This document shows positions 60,109 through 64,000 of a stretch of 64,000 nucleotides of DNA, piece by piece. The position numbers and the translations under genes were made by a program. The notes under the pieces were generated by a model, which had not been told where the DNA came from, made no database searches, and worked only from the letters and a program-made list of their open reading frames with translations. Each line of letters opens with the position of its first letter. Position 1 is the stretch's first letter. Origin of the DNA: Kytococcus sedentarius DSM 20547 (lineage in GTDB: Bacteria; Actinomycetota; Actinomycetes; Actinomycetales; Dermatophilaceae); contig NC_013169.1 in the NCBI RefSeq assembly GCF_000023925.1, positions 186,001 through 250,000 on the forward strand, in the 5' to 3' direction.

Positions 60109-61216
60109 GGTGCGCGTCGATCCGGTGCGCTCGCGGAGCGCCCTGCGTGCCTTCTGCGACTTCCCGGTGGACCTGCACCCGCGGGAGCTCGCGGTGCCGT
60201 TGCTGGAGAGCACGGTGCGCTCGTGGCACCGGGGAGAGGGCCCGCAGGCCGACCACGGCGAGGTGGAGCTGCTGCTGGCGCGTGACGCCGCCGGAACGGT
60301 GGTGGGCCGCACCACCGTCCACACCGACGACCGCATGGACGCCCGCCTGGGGGCTGCGGCCACGCTGCTGGGGGCGACGGAGTTCGCCACCGAACAGGCC
60401 CTGCGGGCGCTCGTGGGGGCCGCGACCGAACGGGCCGAGCAGGAGAGCCGCTCGGTGCTGCTGGGGCCGGTCTCGTTGCTGCCCAACCAGACCGGGGGTG
60501 TGATCACGTCCGGCCACGACGAGCGCGGCTTCGTCGACTCCCCGTGGAATCCCGACTGGTACCCCGCCGCCTGGGAGGCCTGTGGGTTCACCCCGCTGTG
60601 GCCCGGTGCCACGTGGATCTGCGAGGGCCTCCAGCGCCGGGACGCCACCGCCGACCTGGGCGCTGCTGTGCCCCTGCCGGCCGGGGTGGAGCTGCACCAC
60701 GGCAGCCGGCGCGACCTAGCCGACCAGCTCCCCGTGCTACGGCAGATGCTGAACGCGAGCTTCGCCGAACTGCCCTACTACACGCCGATCTCCGCCGCGG
60801 AGCTCGAGGCCGCGACCGACGGCCTGGCGCACCTGCTGGACGAGTCGCTGCTGATGTACCTGACCGATGCGGGCAGGCCGGTCGCGTTCGTGCTGGTGGT
60901 GCCCGACATCTCGCACTTCGTGCAGCACACCGGTGGCCGCCTGCCCTGGTACCAGCAGCTGCGCCTGCTGGTGGCGCGGTCGCACTACCGGCGCGAGGCG
61001 ATCCTCATCATCAAGGGCACGGTCCCCAAGGCGCGCGGGAGGGGACTGATGCGGTGGCTGCACCGCGAGCTGCTCACCAACCTGCAGGCCGGTGGCTACG
61101 AGACCCTCCGGGTGACGCAGGTGGGGCAGGGAAACGAGGCCTCCGCGGCGCCCTTTCGGGCCATGGGTGGGCGGCCGCTCCACGACGTGTGCTTCTACCG
61201 CAAGGAGCTGGCGTGA
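60098..61216 (+). CDS. GNAT-like acyltransferase
   Basis: The 372-residue protein has a GNAT-like C-terminal half: a central strand AGRPVAFVLVVPDISHF near residue 262 and the acyl-CoA-binding loop LIIKGTVPKARGRGLMRWLH near 310, then LRVTQVGQGNEASAAPFRAM. The N-terminal half (FCDFPVDLHPRELAVPLLES) may be a degenerate GNAT domain. The GTG at 60098 has GGGAGG 5 nt upstream and is preferred to the GTG at 60092. It would acylate a metabolite, possibly with the acyl group activated by the ligase. It overlaps both neighbours. Confidence 0.78.
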   Translation: MSAEVRVDPVRSRSALRAFCDFPVDLHPRELAVPLLESTVRSWHRGEGPQADHGEVELLLARDAAGTVVGRTTVHTDDRMDARLGAAATLLGATEFATEQALRALVGAATERAEQESRSVLLGPVSLLPNQTGGVITSGHDERGFVDSPWNPDWYPAAWEACGFTPLWPGATWICEGLQRRDATADLGAAVPLPAGVELHHGSRRDLADQLPVLRQMLNASFAELPYYTPISAAELEAATDGLAHLLDESLLMYLTDAGRPVAFVLVVPDISHFVQHTGGRLPWYQQLRLLVARSHYRREAILIIKGTVPKARGRGLMRWLHRELLTNLQAGGYETLRVTQVGQGNEASAAPFRAMGGRPLHDVCFYRKELA

Positions 61217-62190
61217 AGCCTCCCGCAGCGCGGTTGATGGCGCGCCGCGCCGACTGGCAGCGCGCCCCGAGCGCCCACAACACCCAGCCCTGGACGGTGA
61301 CCGTCACCGGCGACGCCCGTCTGGTCATCGGGTGGGACGCCGCGCGCACCCTGCCGCTGGGGGACCCCACCGGACGGGACCTGATGCTGTCGCTCGGGTG
61401 CGTGGCCGAGGCGCTCGCGGTGGTGGCGGCCGACCTCGGGTTCGCCGCGCACGTGGACTGGGCCGTCGACCGGGCTGCGTGCCGGGCCGGCGCCGTGGTG
61501 CTGACTGGTGCCGACCAGTCCGCGGACCTTCTGTCCGGGGAGCTCCTGATGGCCCTGCGGGAGCGGCGCACCGCCCGTGGCCAGCACGTGCAGCACCCCT
61601 CGGCCGACGAGGTACAGGCGCTGGCCGGAACCGCGGGGGTGGACGCGGTGGTGCTACCCGGCGCCCTCGTCGACGAGCTCCTGCCGGTCGCCGACCGCTG
61701 GAGCATGGAGGGTCCGGCCGCGGACGAGCTGGCCCAGTGGCTGCGGCTGGACCGCGCCGACCCCCGGTACGTGCAGGACGGGCTGAGCGACCGGGCGCTG
61801 GAGCTCAGTCGCCCGGAGGCGGCCGGGCTGCGCTGGGCGATGCACCCCCGCATCGCGCCGTGGTTGCGCCGCACCGGGGCGATGCGGGTGCTCGCGCGCC
61901 AGGCGACGGTGCGCCCGGTCGGGACGGTGGTGGCGCTCACTGACCCGGCCGACCTGTCCGACGAAGAGCTGGCCGAGCTCGGGCGGAGGCTGCTGCGGCT
62001 GTGGTTGGTCGCCGACCGCAGTAGGTGGAGTGCGCACCCGCTCAGCCAGCTGCTGGACTGCCCGGAGACGCAGGAGGCTCTGGGTGGGGCGCTCGGGGCC
62101 GCCCCGTACGCGGTCTTCCGCCTCGGACGCCCCGCGTCCCGTCCGGTGCGCAGCGCCCGGCTGTCCGCCCGGCCCGGAACGCTCGGCTGA
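61213..62190 (+). CDS. Nitroreductase-like (Acg-type) flavin protein
   Basis: This 325-residue protein starts with the typical nitroreductase FMN-binding segment QRAPSAHNTQPWTVTV near residue 16 and has MALRERRTARGQHVQ near 112 and a second, degenerate nitroreductase half (PLSQLLDCPETQEALG near 275). It resembles the Acg family, which lacks or alters the canonical redox activity. The GTG overlaps the GNAT stop (GTGA). As the last gene of the operon it may reduce or desaturate the ligase/GNAT product. Confidence 0.8.
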   Translation: MKPPAARLMARRADWQRAPSAHNTQPWTVTVTGDARLVIGWDAARTLPLGDPTGRDLMLSLGCVAEALAVVAADLGFAAHVDWAVDRAACRAGAVVLTGADQSADLLSGELLMALRERRTARGQHVQHPSADEVQALAGTAGVDAVVLPGALVDELLPVADRWSMEGPAADELAQWLRLDRADPRYVQDGLSDRALELSRPEAAGLRWAMHPRIAPWLRRTGAMRVLARQATVRPVGTVVALTDPADLSDEELAELGRRLLRLWLVADRSRWSAHPLSQLLDCPETQEALGGALGAAPYAVFRLGRPASRPVRSARLSARPGTLG

Positions 62191-62232
62191 CGCACGCCCG
62201 GGTGCTCGGCAGGCTCCCGGTCGCCGGGGGAC

Positions 62233-62658
62233 TCAGTCCTCGCGGGCCTTGCGGGTCTCGCGCTCGCTGGCCTTCTGCAGTGCCTCGACCAGCTCGTCCT
62301 TGGTCATGTTGGACCGGCCCTCGACGTCCAGCTCCTGGGCCAGCTCGTAGAGGTGCTCCTTGGAGGCGTTGGCGTCCACACCGCCGGCGGTGTCGCCCTG
62401 CGGGTCCGGGCCGCCCTCCTCGGAGGCCTCGTCCGAGGGGCCGTTCTCGGGCTTGGGCTCCCAGTGGTCGCCGACCTTCTCGTGGGTCTGCTTCACCGCG
62501 GCCCAGGCCGTCCGGGCGGCGCGGGACTCGTCGTCGTACTGCTCCACCGCGGAGTCGTAGGCCTTGGCGAAGGTGTCCTGGGCCTTCTGGTCAGAGCGCT
62601 CCAAGGTGTCGGGGATCTCGCTGTCCTTCGCGTGGTCGTCCTTGCCGGTCTTCGGCAT
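62233..62658 (-). CDS. ChaB family protein with C-terminal Rho N-terminal-like domain
   Basis: The 141-residue protein has an N-terminal ChaB domain (IPDTLERSDQKAQDTFAKAY, then SRAARTAWAAVKQTHEKVGD) and a C-terminal Rho-N/SAP-like motif (SKEHLYELAQELDVEGRSNM), joined by an acidic Gly/Pro-rich linker. Both parts are small helical modules; the latter type often binds nucleic acids. It is a common stress-linked protein in actinobacteria. A Shine-Dalgarno AGGAGG precedes the ATG. It is convergent with the nitroreductase operon. Confidence 0.88.
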   Translation of the reverse strand: MPKTGKDDHAKDSEIPDTLERSDQKAQDTFAKAYDSAVEQYDDESRAARTAWAAVKQTHEKVGDHWEPKPENGPSDEASEEGGPDPQGDTAGGVDANASKEHLYELAQELDVEGRSNMTKDELVEALQKASERETRKARED

Positions 62659-62730
62659 CGTGTCCTCCTGGCTCTCGTGGGTGACGGGTCGGGACGGGTG
62701 GCTCGGGCCTGACCGGCGCCGTGGGTGTCC

Positions 62731-63639
62731 TCAGCCGGCGCGAACGTCCTTGACCACCGGCAGGCGCATCGGGGCAGGACCGGCAGCGCGACAGGTCAGC
62801 TGGTGCGGTTCGGTGGTCACGGTGTGGCCGGTGACCTGCACGGGCTCACCACGCACCACCAGATCCACCTGCCAGGCCCCCTCGCTGCCGGACTGGCCGG
62901 TCATGACCACCTCGCCCCACCCCATCGGGCCGAGTTCCCGCATCGATGCGGCGACGGCCGCCTGGGCGGGCGGGGTCAGCCCGCAGCGGCCCCGCAGGCG
63001 GGTGGGGTCCACGGCGCCGGCGAGGTGGGCGCGCAGGTCGGCGGTGGCCGATGCGGGGTCGCTACCGCCGTAGATCGCCCCGTCGGGCAACAGCACCACG
63101 TTGGCGGCGAACCGGTCGCCACCGGTGTGGGTGCACTCCCACACCGCCTCGGGCCACTCCTCGGCTAGCGCAGCGGCCACCGGCCGGCCGCGGACCGCGC
63201 AGCACACGTCCTTCAGCCCGTGCGTGCAGACCATGACGATGCCGGGTTCGCCGGCCTGCGGCACGGTCGCCTCCGCATCGGGCCAGGTGTTGAACGACTC
63301 CACGGCCCGCACCAGGTCACCGTCGCTGTGCGCGGTCCCCCAGAGCAGGGGGCGCGGGCGGTCGGTATCCACCAGGCAGAACCGGCGCGTGGGGTGGCCG
63401 GGCTCGGGGCGTGCCCCCGGGCGGCGGATCAGCATCAGGCGTGCGCCGGCGGATTCCAGGCGGGATCGGAGCTCCTCCTTGGCGCGGTCGTAGCAGTCGA
63501 GGCCCTCCCAGGCGCTACGGCCCCAGTCACCGTTCTGCTCCACCAGGAACCAGCGTCGGGCCGGCGGGGCGGTGCCCACCATCGTGTCGCCGCGCTCGCG
63601 TGCGCCGTCGGAGCAGCGGAAGGCGGGGGAGGGGCTCAC
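62731..63639 (-). CDS. Sucrase/ferredoxin-like (thioredoxin-like [2Fe-2S]) family protein
   Basis: The 302-residue product starts FRCSDGARERGDTMVGTAPP, with the typical RWFLVEQNGDWG near residue 32. It has Cys in VCTHGLKDVCCAVRG near 137 and HTGGDRFAANVVLLP near 170. These CxHGxxDxCC and HxGGxRFA motifs define the Apd1-like sucrase/ferredoxin family, which binds a [2Fe-2S] cluster with Cys and His. Function may be redox homeostasis. The ATG at 63639 overlaps the stop of the upstream gene by 4 bp. Confidence 0.88.
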   Translation of the reverse strand: MSPSPAFRCSDGARERGDTMVGTAPPARRWFLVEQNGDWGRSAWEGLDCYDRAKEELRSRLESAGARLMLIRRPGARPEPGHPTRRFCLVDTDRPRPLLWGTAHSDGDLVRAVESFNTWPDAEATVPQAGEPGIVMVCTHGLKDVCCAVRGRPVAAALAEEWPEAVWECTHTGGDRFAANVVLLPDGAIYGGSDPASATADLRAHLAGAVDPTRLRGRCGLTPPAQAAVAASMRELGPMGWGEVVMTGQSGSEGAWQVDLVVRGEPVQVTGHTVTTEPHQLTCRAAGPAPMRLPVVKDVRAG

Positions 63640-64000
63640 GGCTGCACCTCCACCAGGCCCCGGCGCACGAGGTCCTGCACCACAGTCAGCGGGGCGGGGA
63701 GCGCGTCGAGGCGGCGCGGGCCGTCCTGCAGCGCGGTCACCACCGCGCGGGCGTCCTCGTCCAGGTCGAACCAGCCCAGTCGGGTGTGCAGACGGTCGGG
63801 ACGGGCGGGGTCGTCACCGAGCTCCAGCCCACCGCGCAGGGCGACGGTGCTGGCCGTGCCGAGACCCTCGGCAGCTGCCAGCTGGGCCAGTGGGGGCGCG
63901 GGGTCCGGGCGCCGGGTGACGCGCACCTGCGGGCGGAAGTACCGGGCGAGCTCCTCCGCATCGAGGGAGTCGATCGCCTCATGCAGGGCGCCGCGCAGCT
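63636..64000 (-). CDS. JmjC/cupin-4 (ribosomal oxygenase-like) protein, C-terminal part
   Basis: The frame enters from the right edge reading LRGALHEAIDSLDAEELARY, then FRPQVRVTRRPDPAPPLAQL, and ends with a short winged-helix-like end (VVQDLVRRGLVEVQP). This order resembles the C-terminal region of bacterial ROXA/cupin-4 hydroxylases. The Fe-binding part is outside the window, so the assignment is by tail and by the common pairing with the sucrase/ferredoxin-like gene, which it overlaps by 4 bp. No start is visible. Confidence 0.6.
   Translation of the reverse strand, partial: LRGALHEAIDSLDAEELARYFRPQVRVTRRPDPAPPLAQLAAAEGLGTASTVALRGGLELGDDPARPDRLHTRLGWFDLDEDARAVVTALQDGPRRLDALPAPLTVVQDLVRRGLVEVQP

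Noticed and set aside
1-64000. tRNA, rRNA, riboswitch or replication origin
   Set aside because: No cloverleaf, rRNA-like stretch, known riboswitch core or DnaA-box cluster was recognised by eye. A covariance-model scan would be needed to exclude small RNAs.

Overview
The window is very GC-rich and tightly packed. Genes often overlap by 1-4 bp (ATGA, GTGA, TGATG), GTG starts are common, and many promoters sit directly on the start codon. Together with the gene content (cydABDC, mycothiol-dependent isomerase family, DUF222/HNH genes, paa genes, actinobacterial BCDH/PDH) this points to an actinobacterium, probably Micrococcales (a Kytococcus/Dermacoccus-like organism is a guess). No rRNA, tRNA or CRISPR array was recognised.

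Layout. 1-6073: cytochrome bd oxidase cydA-cydB with a fused CydDC exporter. 6323-11016: phenylacetate genes paaI, paaH and, divergently, paaN, with an FMN reductase broken by a stop codon. 11181-15929: a DUF222/HNH gene, a short UvrA-like ATPase and a lipoprotein. 16060-22684: an eight-gene overlapping minus-strand operon (three VOC proteins, SRPBCC, DHFR-like reductase, alpha/beta hydrolase, DinB isomerase, DUF1428) facing a TetR gene across a paired operator, with a decayed partial copy beyond its end. 22678-25954: MFS exporter with ArsR-type regulator, then an unusual Nudix-alpha/beta hydrolase fusion.

26000-31213 is an accessory island of visibly lower GC. It holds a lipoprotein, a detached copy of the kynureninase 3' end, a secreted DUF2599 gene with a 10-G tract, and a second lipoprotein. 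Two identical ISL3-family elements in opposite orientation broke the last two genes, and recombination between the elements then flipped the 250 bp between them. The exchanged 8-bp target duplications and the reading frames both support this, and the ancestral two-gene cassette can be rebuilt to the base.

31220-36256: kynureninase, VapBC, tryptophan 2,3-dioxygenase, aquaporin, a methyltransferase and a NIF3/CutA-like protein. 36322-42911: M50 peptidase, ArsR/MFS pair, pirin, a 5'-truncated M14 peptidase, LMW phosphatase and fructosamine kinase. 43121-50929: S8 protease, membrane protein, aromatic aminotransferase and the E1alpha-E1beta-E2 2-oxoacid dehydrogenase operon. 51042-57801: MFS gene with a 10-codon leader ORF, a DUF222/HNH gene split by an IS256-family element, a small unknown gene and a frameshifted MATE exporter. 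57944-62190: a four-gene overlapping operon (adenylating ligase, small alpha/beta protein, GNAT, nitroreductase) resembling an uncharacterised biosynthetic pathway. The window ends with a ChaB/Rho-N protein, a sucrase/ferredoxin-like protein and a partial JmjC/cupin gene.

Cross-cutting signals: a recurrent CGATGCGG-type motif, frequent predicted leaderless transcripts (TANNNT 6-7 nt before the start), and several genes broken by a single base change.
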